NCBI RefSeq assembly: GCF_025972045.1
Contig: NZ_JAPDHX010000001.1
Location: 333,181-397,180 of the forward strand
DNA length: 64,000 nucleotides
Source of the DNA: Micropruina sonneratiae
Lineage (GTDB): Bacteria > Actinomycetota > Actinomycetes > Propionibacteriales > Propionibacteriaceae
Direction: 5' to 3'
This document shows, piece by piece, positions 53,646 through 63,094 of the stretch (position 1 is the stretch's first letter; the number at the start of each line of letters is the position of its first letter). Below the pieces are notes generated by a model. The model was not told where the DNA came from and ran no database searches. It was given only the letters and a program-made list of their open reading frames with translations. Made by a program: the position numbers and the translations under genes.

Positions 53646-54050
53646 ATGACCGCCGCGGAATCCGTCCCGGACGCCTTCAGCGCCGCCCGGGCGCTGCGGT
53701 CGCTGTCCAGTTTCGGCGCCGTCGGTGCCGGGCTGAGCGTGCTGGCCGCGACCACCGGGGTCGGGCTGCCCTGCCCGTGGCGGGCCATGACCGGCACATT
53801 GTGCCCGCTGTGCGGCGGCACCCATGTCGGGGTGGCCCTGCTGCACGGCGACCTGGCTGCGGCCTGGGCGGCCAACCCGTTCGTGCTGGCCGGTCTCGGC
53901 GTCCTGCTGGTGCTGGGCGTGCTGTGGCTGGTCGAGGCGCTCGGCGGGCCAGCCGTCCGGCCGCCGCGGGCGCTGCGGGGCCGGCCGGGGCTGTGGTGGG
54001 CCGTGATCGGGCTGGCCGGCCTGGTTTTCGCCGTGTGGCGCAACCTGTGA
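53646..54050 (+). CDS. DUF2752 small membrane protein
   Basis: A 134-residue protein with two or three hydrophobic helices. The family Cys motif is GLPCPWRAMTGTLCPLCGGTHV, split here as GLPCPWRAMTG and CPLCGGTHV. The segment AAAWAANPFVLAGLGVLLVL follows. Function is unknown. The ATG at 53646 is the first start in frame that is not antisense to the RDD gene. Its stop codon TGA is part of the left arm of a long inverted repeat. Confidence 0.85.
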   Translation: MTAAESVPDAFSAARALRSLSSFGAVGAGLSVLAATTGVGLPCPWRAMTGTLCPLCGGTHVGVALLHGDLAAAWAANPFVLAGLGVLLVLGVLWLVEALGGPAVRPPRALRGRPGLWWAVIGLAGLVFAVWRNL

Positions 54051-54144
54051 CCCTGAAAACCGTGCACTCGTCGGCGCCTGCCGGCCCGGCCTAGCCGTGA
54101 GTTCGGACCGACGGGGTTGACGAGTGCACGGTTTTCAGGGTGAC
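54047..54144. repeat. 98-bp element with 26-bp terminal inverted repeats (family E)
   Basis: Left arm 54047-54072 and right arm 54119-54144 pair at 25 of 26 positions (CCCTGAAAACCGTGCACTCG). The 46-bp spacer is GC-rich. It lies between two convergent genes and includes the DUF2752 stop codon, so it may terminate both. Confidence 0.85.
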
Positions 54145-54149
54145 GCCGG

Positions 54150-55466
54150 TCAGCTGTCGGCCATGTCCCCGGCCAGGAACTCCGAGTAGGCGGGCAGGTC
54201 GAGCTGGCCCGACCCGGACACACCGATCACGATCACCGGTGAGGTGCCGTCGGCCGCCGCCTGCTTCGCCTCACGCAGGGCGCCGGCGATCGCGTGGTTC
54301 GACTCCGACGCCGGCACGATGCCTTCGGTGCGGGCGAACAGGACGCCGGCGGCGAACGCCTCGCGCTGCTTGACGCTGATCGCGTCCATCATGCCCAGGT
54401 GCTTGACGAAGCTGAGCAGCGGCGCCATGCCGTGGTACCGCAGCCCGCCGGCGTGCACCGGGTCGGGCACGAAGTCGGGGCCCAGGGTGTACATCTTCAG
54501 CAGCGGGGTCATGCCTGCGGTGTCGCCGAAGTCGTAGCGGTACTCGCCCTCGGTGAGCGACGGTGCCGCCTTGGGCTCGCACGCCACCAGCCGGGTGGAC
54601 GTCCGGCCGTCCAGGTTCTCGCGCAGGAACGGCAGCGCCAGCCCGCCCAGGTTCGAACCGCCGCCGGCGCAGCCGTACACGACGTCCGCCGCACTCTCGC
54701 CGAACTCGGCCAGCTGGACCAACGCCTCCTGGCCGATCACCGTCTGGTGCAGCAGCACGTGGTTGAGCACCGAGCCCAGCGAGTAGGACGCGTTCGGATC
54801 GCCGGCGGCCACCTCGATGGCTTCCGAGATCGCCATGCCCAGCGACCCGGTGGTGTCGGGGAAACGCTCCTGGAACGACCGTCCGGCCTGGGTCAGGTCC
54901 GAGGGTGAGGAGTGCACGGTGGCGCCGAAGGTCTCCATCAGCACGTGCCGGTACGGCTTGCCCTCGTAGGAGGAGCGGACCTGCCAGATCTCGCAGTCCA
55001 GTCCGAACACGTCGCAGGCGAAGGCCAGCGCCGAACCCCACTGGCCGGCACCGGTCTCGGTGGTGAGCTTTGTCCGGCCCGCCTGCTTGTTGAAGAACGC
55101 CTGCGCGACGGCCGAGTTGGTCTTGTGCGAACCGACCGGCGAGGCGCCCTCGTACTTGTAGTAGATGCGGGCGGTGGTGCCCAGCTCCTGCTCGAGTCGC
55201 CACGCCCGGATCATCGGCGAGGGACGCCACAGGCGGTAGATGTCACGGATCTCCTGCGGGATCTCGATCCAGCGCTCGGTGCTGGCCTCCTGGGCGATCA
55301 GCCCCATCGGGAACAGCGGCTCCAGGTCGGGCGGCGTCAGCGGCTCGCGGGTCCCCGGATGCAGCGGCGGCGGCGGTGCCTCCGGCAGGTCGGCGACGAT
55401 GTTGTACCAATGGGTCGGGATCTGGGATTCGTCCAGGACGACCTTCGTCTTCGTAGGTGCGCTCAC
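54150..55466 (-). CDS. Tryptophan synthase beta-like protein (TrpB2 type)
   Basis: A 438-residue PLP enzyme of the TrpB2 group, which lacks the alpha-subunit contact pattern. The PLP lysine is Lys115 in GSHKTNSAVAQ, phosphate binding is by CAGGGSNLGG, and the Glu in TETGAGQWGS is retained. It condenses serine with indole to give tryptophan. No trpA or other trp genes are nearby, so it may act on free indole as a salvage enzyme. The GTG at 55466 is the first sensible start; the longer frame overlaps the divergent GNAT gene. Confidence 0.9.
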   Translation of the reverse strand: MSAPTKTKVVLDESQIPTHWYNIVADLPEAPPPPLHPGTREPLTPPDLEPLFPMGLIAQEASTERWIEIPQEIRDIYRLWRPSPMIRAWRLEQELGTTARIYYKYEGASPVGSHKTNSAVAQAFFNKQAGRTKLTTETGAGQWGSALAFACDVFGLDCEIWQVRSSYEGKPYRHVLMETFGATVHSSPSDLTQAGRSFQERFPDTTGSLGMAISEAIEVAAGDPNASYSLGSVLNHVLLHQTVIGQEALVQLAEFGESAADVVYGCAGGGSNLGGLALPFLRENLDGRTSTRLVACEPKAAPSLTEGEYRYDFGDTAGMTPLLKMYTLGPDFVPDPVHAGGLRYHGMAPLLSFVKHLGMMDAISVKQREAFAAGVLFARTEGIVPASESNHAIAGALREAKQAAADGTSPVIVIGVSGSGQLDLPAYSEFLAGDMADS

Positions 55467-55541
55467 CCGCGCGAGGGTAGCGAAGAACCGAGCCCGCCCG
55501 GTGCATGGCCCAGGGTGCGGGCCACCCCCTACGCTGAGCCG

Positions 55542-56231
55542 GTGAGCGAGTTGACGATCGTCGACCTGACCGCCCCGGACGAGCGCCCCGAATTGGTGGA
55601 GCAGACCTACCGGGCGGTGCTGCGGCCGTCGTTCAACACCGACGAGTTGTCCGGCGTCGAGGCGGTGCGTCCCCACCCGGGCCGGTTGCTCTCCGTGGCG
55701 TTGGACGCCGCCGGGGTGCCGGTGGCCGCCGCGGTCACCGAACTTGAGCCGGGCGGGATCAGCCTGCTGGGTTACCTGGCCGCGTCCCCCGCCGCTCGGG
55801 GCCTGGGCGCCGGCGGTCGGCTGATGGCGCATCTGGTGGAGTTCTGGACGGCCGGTGACTACCCGCTGGTGCTGGCCGAGGTGCACGACCCGCGGGGTCA
55901 CGACGAGGCAGAGGACGAGCACCCCGAGGCTCGGCTGCGGTTCTACGGACGCGCCGGTGCGGCCGTGCTGGACGTGCCGTGGGTGCAGCCGGCGCTCTCG
56001 GCGGACGGCGCCCGGGTGCCCGACATGCTGCTGCTGGCCCTGCATGACTCCGGCCCGGTCGACTCGGCGGCCCTGGTGGCCTGGGCGCGGGACTACTTCA
56101 CCGGCGCCGAAGGGGCGGGCTTCGAGGACGCCCAGGCCGCCGCCCTGCTGGCGCGGATGGCGCAGCGCGAGCAGATCCCGGTGCTGCCGCTGCAGCACTG
56201 GCGCCAGGTCGAACCGCTGGCCCGCGACTGA
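55542..56231 (+). CDS. GNAT-family acetyltransferase
   Basis: A 229-residue protein with a GNAT fold. The acetyl-CoA motif A is GYLAASPAARGLGAGGRLMA, including the R/Q-x-x-G-x-G/A pattern as RGLGAG. The C-terminal half from about residue 150 is longer than in simple GNATs and carries HPEARLRFYGRAGAAVLDVP. The acceptor amine or other substrate is unknown. GTG start at 55542. It is divergent from trpB2 and convergent with a large unknown membrane protein. Confidence 0.8.
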   Translation: MSELTIVDLTAPDERPELVEQTYRAVLRPSFNTDELSGVEAVRPHPGRLLSVALDAAGVPVAAAVTELEPGGISLLGYLAASPAARGLGAGGRLMAHLVEFWTAGDYPLVLAEVHDPRGHDEAEDEHPEARLRFYGRAGAAVLDVPWVQPALSADGARVPDMLLLALHDSGPVDSAALVAWARDYFTGAEGAGFEDAQAAALLARMAQREQIPVLPLQHWRQVEPLARD

Positions 56232-56330
56232 CCCGCGCACCCCCTTGACCGCTCGTCCAATTACCGAGCGCGGGGGCCGGAAGGTTGGTGGGTGCCGCAC
56301 TGGCGGACGCCGCGGCCGAGTACGGGGCGG

Positions 56331-58865
56331 TCAGTCCGGGGGTGCCTTGGCGACCCGCCAGGCACGCAGTCCCAGCCACCACAGCAGCGCGGCCGCCCCG
56401 AGGAGCACCAGGGTTTCGCCGATCCACACCGCGCGGTCCCCGGACAGTCCCCAGCCGTCGTTCACCCAGGTCAGGACGTCGATGACGCCGACCACGGCCA
56501 ACACCGCCAGCAGGATCTCCAGTGGCCGCTGCCGGACACGCTGGGCCAGCTCCTCGGCGTCGGCGCGGGCGTGCTCGAGCCGCTCGGCCAGCGCGCGCTG
56601 GGTGCTCTGGGCCGCCTCCACCGTGGCGTCCAGGGAACGGCGCAGGTCGGCGACGCCGTTCAGCCCCATCAGGTGCTGCAGCACCTCACGGCCCTGCTGG
56701 TCCTTGGACAGGGTGTGCTCGTTGGCCCGGTCGACCAGCAGTTGGACGTGCCGGACGGCCCCGCTGAGCCGGTTGGCCAGTTCGGTGAGCTGCTCGGCGT
56801 CCAGCGTGGCTGGTTCGGCGTCCAGCGCGGCGCCCACCTCGTCCAGCACCCGGCGCAGCCATTGCTGGCGCCGCCAGTACACCCCGATCAGGCTGGACGC
56901 GTACTCGACCTGGGCCTGGGTGGCCACCGTGCGCCAGTGCGGCGCGGTCGGGACGAACAGGGCGGTCAGGTCGCCGGCGCACCAGACCAGCTCGCGCTGG
57001 ATCCGCCCGGCCAGCGTGCGGCGCTGCCGCAACGCCGGATCGACGGCCGGGTGGGCGACCCAGCCCAACGCGCTCTGGGCCAGCGACCGCTGCGCGGTGA
57101 GCGCGGTCTGGACGCCCAGCACGCCCTCCAGCCCAGCCTCGTCGACCAGGGCCCGCCGGACGCCCCCGGGACCGATCGCCTCCGCCGTCGACACGGTGAC
57201 CAGCACCTGGCAGTAGCGCGCCAGGAACCCCTCGGCCACCTCCAGATCGCGGCCCAGTTCCTCGTCCGGGCTGTGCTCGTGGGCGTGCGCCGCCCGGGCC
57301 AGGTCGGCGACGATCCGGGTGGCCACGCCGAGCAGCGAGGTGAACTCCGCGCCGTCGTCGACGCCGGGCGTCCGGGCCCGCAGCCAGACCCGCTCTGCCC
57401 CGGCGAACTGCCCGCCGCGACGGATGGCCTGCTCGAGTTCGTGCGGCGTCCAGGGCGCCGGGTCGTCGGACGCCACCGGCGCCACCACCCGGGTGTCGGT
57501 GCCCAGCCGCAGCTTGACGTAGTGGTTGCCCATGCCGCTGAGCCGGACGTCGACGTCGAGGCCCGCGTAGGTCACCCCGTCTGCTGTGGTCAGCATCAGC
57601 TCGTGGTCGGGGAACACGGCGCGGAACGCCCGGTAGTCCTGCTCCTGGACCGAGGACGAGGCCAGCCAGCCGTCCGAACGCGGCGCGTCGTCGATCACCA
57701 CCCGCGCATCGGCGAGCAGGCTGACCGGCGACCAGGCGTCGTCGCCGGCCCGTTCCAGCGCGGCCATCAGCTCGGGCAGCACGTCGGTGCCGGTGGCCGC
57801 CACCGGCAGCCCGAACGGGTACAGGTAGGTCACCTCGGCCGAGGTCAGTTCGAGGGTCTCGGTGCCCGACTCCAGCGCGGCCGCGGCAGCCTCCAGCGGG
57901 ATGCGCTGCGCCCGGATCTCGGTTCCGAACACCGACCACCGGCCCGCCGGACCGTCCTCGAACCGCCGGCAGCGCCGGGCCGCCTCGCGCAGCTCCGCCG
58001 CGACGGCGGCGTCGTCGTCGCGCCGCTCCAGGTTGGCCAGGAAGGCCGAGCCGGCCGGGATCACCGCCCCGGCGAGCAGGTCGAAGTACGGTGTCGTGCC
58101 GTCGAGGTCGTCCAGGACGAGGGCCAGCAGCGCGTCCAGCTGTCCCGCCAGGGCGTCCTCGAGCACACCCCCGTCGCGCTCGGCCGCCACCCGCCGGCGC
58201 AGGGACGAACCCCGCCGCTGGGCCTCGTCGAGGGCCGCGGCGGCCCGCTGCGAACGGACGCCGACCGCGCGCATAGCGCTTGCCGTCATCGCACCCTCGA
58301 CCGCCAGCTCGGCCTCCACGCAGCCGAGCAACTCGGCAGCCAGACGCACCAGCTCGCGGCACCGCTCGGCGGCCACCGTGTCGCCCGTGATGCCGCCGCG
58401 GGCGAGGTCCTGCAGGGCCAGGCGCATCGCCGCGACCTCGGCCGCCACCACTGCGTACTCCCAGAACACGATCGTCTCGGCGTAGACGAAGACGGCGAAG
58501 GTGGCCCGGCAGCGGGCGCCCAGGTCGGTGTCGGCCGGCGGGAAGGCGTCGGTCATCGTGGCGAAGCTGTGGCTCACCACCGTGTCCCAGTCGATGGCGG
58601 CGCCGGGCGGGGTGGGTGCCAGGCCCAGTTCCAGCGACAACTCGTCGGCCTGCTCGTCGTAGACGGCCTGGCAGTACCGGGCCCAGAACCTGAGCAGGCC
58701 GCTCACGTCGACCGGGGTGCCGTCCGGGCCGTCCAGGTGGTCGAGCTCGCGGCCCAGCATCATCCGCAGCGCGGTGGCGTCCCGCCGGCGCAGATCGCGC
58801 CGGATCGGTGACCAGGCCTCTGAGTCGAGCGGATCGGGCAACGCCGCGGCGGACTCGGTCGGCAT
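56331..58865 (-). CDS. Large unknown membrane protein with CorA-like C-terminal topology
   Basis: An 844-residue protein I do not recognise. The first 600 residues are soluble, helix-rich and Ala/Arg/Glu-dense, with a beta-rich middle (for example LELTSAEVTYLYPFGLPVAA and TYAGLDVDVRLSGMGNHYVK). A coiled-coil stretch (about 735-780) leads into two C-terminal helices, LEILLAVLAVVGVIDVLTWV and VWIGETLVLLGAAALLWWLG. This soluble body plus terminal helix pair recalls CorA, whose gene lies directly upstream on the same strand, but the CorA GMN motif is absent. GGAGGGGG precedes the ATG at 58865. It may be co-transcribed with corA. Confidence 0.7.
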   Translation of the reverse strand: MPTESAAALPDPLDSEAWSPIRRDLRRRDATALRMMLGRELDHLDGPDGTPVDVSGLLRFWARYCQAVYDEQADELSLELGLAPTPPGAAIDWDTVVSHSFATMTDAFPPADTDLGARCRATFAVFVYAETIVFWEYAVVAAEVAAMRLALQDLARGGITGDTVAAERCRELVRLAAELLGCVEAELAVEGAMTASAMRAVGVRSQRAAAALDEAQRRGSSLRRRVAAERDGGVLEDALAGQLDALLALVLDDLDGTTPYFDLLAGAVIPAGSAFLANLERRDDDAAVAAELREAARRCRRFEDGPAGRWSVFGTEIRAQRIPLEAAAAALESGTETLELTSAEVTYLYPFGLPVAATGTDVLPELMAALERAGDDAWSPVSLLADARVVIDDAPRSDGWLASSSVQEQDYRAFRAVFPDHELMLTTADGVTYAGLDVDVRLSGMGNHYVKLRLGTDTRVVAPVASDDPAPWTPHELEQAIRRGGQFAGAERVWLRARTPGVDDGAEFTSLLGVATRIVADLARAAHAHEHSPDEELGRDLEVAEGFLARYCQVLVTVSTAEAIGPGGVRRALVDEAGLEGVLGVQTALTAQRSLAQSALGWVAHPAVDPALRQRRTLAGRIQRELVWCAGDLTALFVPTAPHWRTVATQAQVEYASSLIGVYWRRQQWLRRVLDEVGAALDAEPATLDAEQLTELANRLSGAVRHVQLLVDRANEHTLSKDQQGREVLQHLMGLNGVADLRRSLDATVEAAQSTQRALAERLEHARADAEELAQRVRQRPLEILLAVLAVVGVIDVLTWVNDGWGLSGDRAVWIGETLVLLGAAALLWWLGLRAWRVAKAPPD

Positions 58866-58989
58866 CTGCACACCCCCTCCACGTGCGGCACGACTGCGCG
58901 CGACACTAGCGGAACGCCCGCGTGCGGGGCAGCCAACTATCAACCGGGGCTTGCGACCCGGCCAGGGCAACGCGGTGCAGGGGCAGCCC

Positions 58990-60042
58990 TCACAGCCACT
59001 TGAATCGTCGGAACAGCAGGTAGAGCGTCAGCATCATCACGACGCTGACGCCCAGCACCACGAAGTAGCCGTAGCGCCAGTGCAGCTCGGGCATGTCGTC
59101 GAAGTTCATCCCGTAGATCGCGCCGAGCGTGGTCGGCACCGCCAGGATCGCCACGGCGGCCGAGATCTTGCGCATGTCACGGTTGTCGGCGAAACTCGCC
59201 CGGGCCAGCGCCGCCTGGAGGATGTTGGTCAGCTGATCCTCCAGCGCACCGATCGTCTCGCGGACCGCCTGGACGCGTTCGGCGAGTTCGCGGAAGTAGG
59301 GCCGGGCCTCCTCGGGTACGCAGGCGAACTCACGGCTCGCCAGCGCGTTGAGCGGCGCCCCGAGCGGCCCGACGCAGCGCCGGAACTCGATCAGCTCGCG
59401 CTTGATCTCGTACGGCAGCTCCACGTCGGCTCCGGCGGTCTCGCCGAAGGTGAGCTGCTCGCAGTCCTCGACGTCCTCCTCCATCTGGGCGGCCACCCGC
59501 TCGAAGTCGTCGATGGCAACCGACAGGCAGGCGTACAGCACCCGGGAAGGACCCAGCGGCATGTCGTCGGATTCCTGCTCGACCTCTGCCCGCACCTCCG
59601 GCATCCGGGACGGACCGCTGTGCCGCGACGTCATCACGAACCATTCGCCGAGGAAGATCATCAGCTCGCCGGTCGTCACGATCTCGCCGGCCTCGTCCTC
59701 GCCGCGGTCCTCGTAGGCGACGGTGGACACCACGACGAACAGGTTGTCGTCGAAGCGCTCCAGCTTCGAGCGCCGGTGCCCGTGCACGGCGTCCTCGATG
59801 GCGAGCTCGTGCAGGCCCAACTGGCCGCCGAGGGTCTCCATGGTGTGCTCCGACGGCTTGTGCAGACCGATCCAGACGTAGCCGTTACCGGCTCTGGCCG
59901 CCTCGACGGCGGCGGTGATGTTGACCGACGGGCACGGCCGGCCGCCCTTGTAGCGCATCCAGACCAGTTCGGCAGGGTGCCGCTCGCCCCGCGCCCCGGC
60001 GGTGGAGTGCGGAGCGTCCCAGTTGTTGGCGTTGACCGTCAT
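58990..60042 (-). CDS. corA: CorA-type magnesium/cobalt transporter
   Basis: A 350-residue CorA. The long soluble N-terminal funnel ends in two C-terminal helices, the first closed by the GMN motif in IYGMNFDDMPELHW and the second ending near FKWL at the C-terminus. CorA pentamers admit Mg2+, and some members Co2+ or Ni2+, down the membrane potential. Acidic stretches in the funnel fit regulatory Mg sites. The ATG at 60042 is clear. The next gene on this strand is the 844-residue unknown membrane protein. Confidence 0.93.
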   Translation of the reverse strand: MTVNANNWDAPHSTAGARGERHPAELVWMRYKGGRPCPSVNITAAVEAARAGNGYVWIGLHKPSEHTMETLGGQLGLHELAIEDAVHGHRRSKLERFDDNLFVVVSTVAYEDRGEDEAGEIVTTGELMIFLGEWFVMTSRHSGPSRMPEVRAEVEQESDDMPLGPSRVLYACLSVAIDDFERVAAQMEEDVEDCEQLTFGETAGADVELPYEIKRELIEFRRCVGPLGAPLNALASREFACVPEEARPYFRELAERVQAVRETIGALEDQLTNILQAALARASFADNRDMRKISAAVAILAVPTTLGAIYGMNFDDMPELHWRYGYFVVLGVSVVMMLTLYLLFRRFKWL

Positions 60043-60108
60043 GGCGACCTCCTCACCTGGAATCGGCCCGGACGCGACGTCCGGACCGCACCCGATCGTA
60101 GGCCGGGT

Positions 60109-61644
60109 TCAGCCGTTGTCGAGGATGCGGGCCATCCAGGCTTCGACGTCGTCGGCGCTGCGGGGCAGCCGCGCCGATAGCACCTCGCAGCCGTCCTGCG
60201 TGATCAGCACGTCGTCCTCGATCCGGACGCCGATGCCGCGCAACTCCTCGGGCACCAGCAGGTCGGTGGACCTGAAGTACAGCCCGGGTTCGACGGTGAT
60301 CACCATGCCGGGGGCCAGGGTGCCCTCGCGGTAGTGCGAGTTGCGGGCCTGGGCGCAGTCGTGCACGTCGATGCCGAGGTGGTGCGAGGTGCCGTGCACC
60401 ATCCAGCGCCGGTGGTGACCGCCGTTGTCTGGGTCGAGTGTCTGCTCGACGCTCACCGGCAGCAGCCCCCACTCGTGCAGGTGTTCGGCGATCACGCGGA
60501 TCGCGGCGTCGTGCACGTCGGAGAAGGTCGCACCCGGCCGGGCGGCGGCGATGCCGGCGGTCTGGGCGGCCAGCACGGCGTCGTAGACCCGGCGCTGCGC
60601 CGGTGAGAACGTCCCCGTCACCGGCAGGGTGCGGGTGATGTCGGCGGTGTAGAGGCTGTCGCGTTCGACGCCGGCGTCCAGCAGCAGCAGGTCGCCGGGG
60701 CGCAGATCGCCGTCGTTGTCGATCCAGTGCAGGGTGTTGGCGTGGTCGCCGGCGGCGGCGATCGTGTCGTAGCCGACCGCGTTGCCGGCGTGCCGGGCGT
60801 ACAGCCCGAACACGCCCTCGACCCAGCGTTCGCCGCGGCCCCGCCGGACGGCCTCGGGCAGCGAGGCGACCACGGCCTCGAAACCGTCGGCAGTGGCGTC
60901 GCAGGCGGCCCGCATCTCGTCGGCCTCGAAGGCGTCCTTGACCAGGCGCAGCTCGCTGAGCGCCACGGCCAGTTGTTCGTCGGCGTCGGCGTCGGAGCTG
61001 GCGCCGATGCTCGCGCGTTGTGCGGTCAGCGACGCGGTCAACTCGGCGTCCGCGTCGGCGACGACCAGCACCCTGGTGGCACCGGCGTTCTTGGACAGGG
61101 CGTCCGGCAACTGGCTGAGCGGTGCGCAGGCGAGACCGGTCAGCGCCTCCATCTCGGGCAGGGACTCGCGCTGGCCCACCCACATCTCGCCGTAGCGGGC
61201 GTCGGCGTAGAACTCGGGGTCGGTGCGCGGGGCCCGGGGCTTGAAGTACAACGTCGCGTCGTGGCCCTGGTCGGTGGGTTCGAGGACGAGCACCGCGCCC
61301 GGTTCGCGGTCGGTGCCCAGCCCGGTCAGGTGCGCGAACGCGGAATGCGGGCGGTAGCGGTAGTCGGTGTCGTTGGAGCGCACCTTCAACTCACCGGCCG
61401 GGATGACCAGCCGGTCGCCGGGGAACTGGGCGCTGATCGCCTGTCGGCGGGCCGCGGTGAAACAGGTCGCCGGCAGCGGCTGGGGCGGTTGGTCGGAGTA
61501 GGGCGCCCACCCGGTCGGGATGAACTCCTTGAACGGTTCCGAGAAGCGGGTCTGCCGATTGGGCAGCTGCTGGTCCTCACCGCTCTCCGGTGGCGCGATG
61601 GAGGTCGGGTCGGGGGTGGACGCCGGGGTCGTCTGGTCGGTCAT
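60109..61644 (-). CDS. pepP: Xaa-Pro aminopeptidase (aminopeptidase P)
   Basis: A 511-residue M24 metallopeptidase that removes N-terminal residues before proline. The two-metal site is complete: LLLLDAGVERDSLYTADITR (two Asp), HGTSHHLGIDVHD (His), VITVEPGLYF (Glu) and GIGVRIEDDVLIT (Glu). The N-terminal creatinase-like domain spans about residues 45-225. Length matches bacterial PepP. It begins three bases after the upstream phosphatase gene ends, so the two are likely co-transcribed. Confidence 0.92.
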   Translation of the reverse strand: MTDQTTPASTPDPTSIAPPESGEDQQLPNRQTRFSEPFKEFIPTGWAPYSDQPPQPLPATCFTAARRQAISAQFPGDRLVIPAGELKVRSNDTDYRYRPHSAFAHLTGLGTDREPGAVLVLEPTDQGHDATLYFKPRAPRTDPEFYADARYGEMWVGQRESLPEMEALTGLACAPLSQLPDALSKNAGATRVLVVADADAELTASLTAQRASIGASSDADADEQLAVALSELRLVKDAFEADEMRAACDATADGFEAVVASLPEAVRRGRGERWVEGVFGLYARHAGNAVGYDTIAAAGDHANTLHWIDNDGDLRPGDLLLLDAGVERDSLYTADITRTLPVTGTFSPAQRRVYDAVLAAQTAGIAAARPGATFSDVHDAAIRVIAEHLHEWGLLPVSVEQTLDPDNGGHHRRWMVHGTSHHLGIDVHDCAQARNSHYREGTLAPGMVITVEPGLYFRSTDLLVPEELRGIGVRIEDDVLITQDGCEVLSARLPRSADDVEAWMARILDNG

Positions 61645-61647
61645 GGC

Positions 61648-62211
61648 TCAGCTGTTCCACCGCAGCATCGCCCAGGACTCCTTCTCGCGGCCCAGGATGG
61701 AGATGCTCGCCACCTCGACGGGGAAGGCCTGGCCGAAGATCAGCGGGAAGTCCATCCAGCACAGGGCCAGCACTCGCGAGGCGTGTCCGTGGCCGAAGCA
61801 GATCGCCTTGTCGACGCCCGAGGCGCGGACCCGGTGCACGACCCGGGTGAGTCGTTCGCGGACCTGGTCGGCGGTCTCTCCGTTGGGGACGCCGTTGAAC
61901 CACAGCCGCCAGCCCGGGTGGTGGTTGGTGCGGATGTCCTCCGACGTCTTGCCCTCGTAGTCGCCGTAGTTCCATTCCTGCAGGTCGTCGGTGACCTCGG
62001 GCTCGGTGAAGCCGGCCAGTTCTGCCGTGCGGCGCGCCCGCAGCCGGGGACTCGCCAGCACCAGCCCGAACTCGCTCGGGTCGAGACGGGTGCGCAGCGC
62101 CCTGGCCTGCTCCTCGCCCTGCTCGGTCAGGTCGAGGTCGGTGTAGGAGGTGTGCTGGCCGGACTTGCTCCATTCGGTCTGGCCGTGACGGACGAGGTAC
62201 AGCAGAGTCAT
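61648..62211 (-). CDS. Histidine phosphatase-superfamily protein (GpmB-like)
   Basis: A 187-residue phosphatase of the phosphoglycerate-mutase-like branch. The phospho-acceptor motif LVRHGQTEWSKSG and the second His in CFGHGHASRVLAL are present, with Arg in ASPRLRARRT and the acid in WNYGDYEG. It could act on a sugar phosphate or other phosphomonoester; a mutase role is less likely from its small size. It is the upstream gene of a pair with pepP. Confidence 0.87.
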   Translation of the reverse strand: MTLLYLVRHGQTEWSKSGQHTSYTDLDLTEQGEEQARALRTRLDPSEFGLVLASPRLRARRTAELAGFTEPEVTDDLQEWNYGDYEGKTSEDIRTNHHPGWRLWFNGVPNGETADQVRERLTRVVHRVRASGVDKAICFGHGHASRVLALCWMDFPLIFGQAFPVEVASISILGREKESWAMLRWNS

Positions 62212-62305
62212 GGGTTCATCTAACCCCCTCCGGGCCGGGTGCGCAGCCCGGTCGGCGTCCGGGGCGACCCGCTAGAGTCGGAGGCCACAACTCCAGGAGG
62301 TCGGA

Positions 62306-63049
62306 ATGCAGGCTGCTGCCACCGCTCAATCGAAGCTGCTGGACGTGCAGTCGGTCGACACCGCGATCGCGCAACTGGAGCACCGCCGCCGGTCGCTGCC
62401 CGAGTTGGCCCTGATCGCCGAGAAGCAGCAGGAGCGGCGCCGGCAGGGTGAGGAGCTGATCGCCGCCAACACCGCCGTCAGCGACCTGGAACTCGAACTC
62501 GACAAGGCAGAGTCCGACCTCGAGCCGGTGCGGCAGCGGCTCGAGCGCGACCAGCAGCGGGTGGACTCCGGCAGCGTCACCGACCCCAAGCAGCTCAACG
62601 CGCTGCTGGACGAGATCGCCCACCTGAAGCGCCGGATCAGCGACCTCGAGGACGTCCAGCTCGAGGTGATGGAACGGCACGAGCAGGCCACCGCCGTGCG
62701 GGACGGGATCACCGCCGCCCGGGCCGCGGGTGAGGGCGAGCTGCGGGCCCTGCTGGCGGCGCGTGACGAGCAGTTGGGCGAACTGGACGCCGAACTGGCC
62801 CAGCACCGCGGCGTCCGTGAGGCGGCGGCGGCGCAACTTCCCGCCGAGCTGCTGGACCTTTACGATCGGATCCGCGCCAGGAGCGGCGGCATCGGGGCGG
62901 CGGCGCTGGTGCGCCGGCGCTGCTCGGGCTGCCAACTGGAGGCCAACTCGTCCGATCTGGCCCGCTACCGGGCGGCGGCGGCCGACGAGGTGCTGCGCTG
63001 CGAGGAGTGCAACCGCATCCTGGTCAGGACGGCGGACTCCGGCCTGTAG
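62306..63049 (+). CDS. Coiled-coil zinc-ribbon protein (C4-type, Rv2229c-like)
   Basis: A 247-residue cytoplasmic protein. Residues about 10-180 form a long antiparallel coiled coil (for example ELELDKAESDLEPVRQRLER and LLDEIAHLKRRISDLEDVQL). The C-terminal zinc ribbon has two CxxC knuckles, RCSGCQLE and CEECNRIL. The family is widespread in actinobacteria and some other bacteria and is thought to bind nucleic acid or act as an adaptor, without a firm function. AGGAGG precedes the ATG at 62306. Confidence 0.85.
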   Translation: MQAAATAQSKLLDVQSVDTAIAQLEHRRRSLPELALIAEKQQERRRQGEELIAANTAVSDLELELDKAESDLEPVRQRLERDQQRVDSGSVTDPKQLNALLDEIAHLKRRISDLEDVQLEVMERHEQATAVRDGITAARAAGEGELRALLAARDEQLGELDAELAQHRGVREAAAAQLPAELLDLYDRIRARSGGIGAAALVRRRCSGCQLEANSSDLARYRAAAADEVLRCEECNRILVRTADSGL

Positions 63050-63094
63050 GCCGGGCCGGTACCAGTCGCCCGGGGCCGCTCCGCCGCGGCGTCC

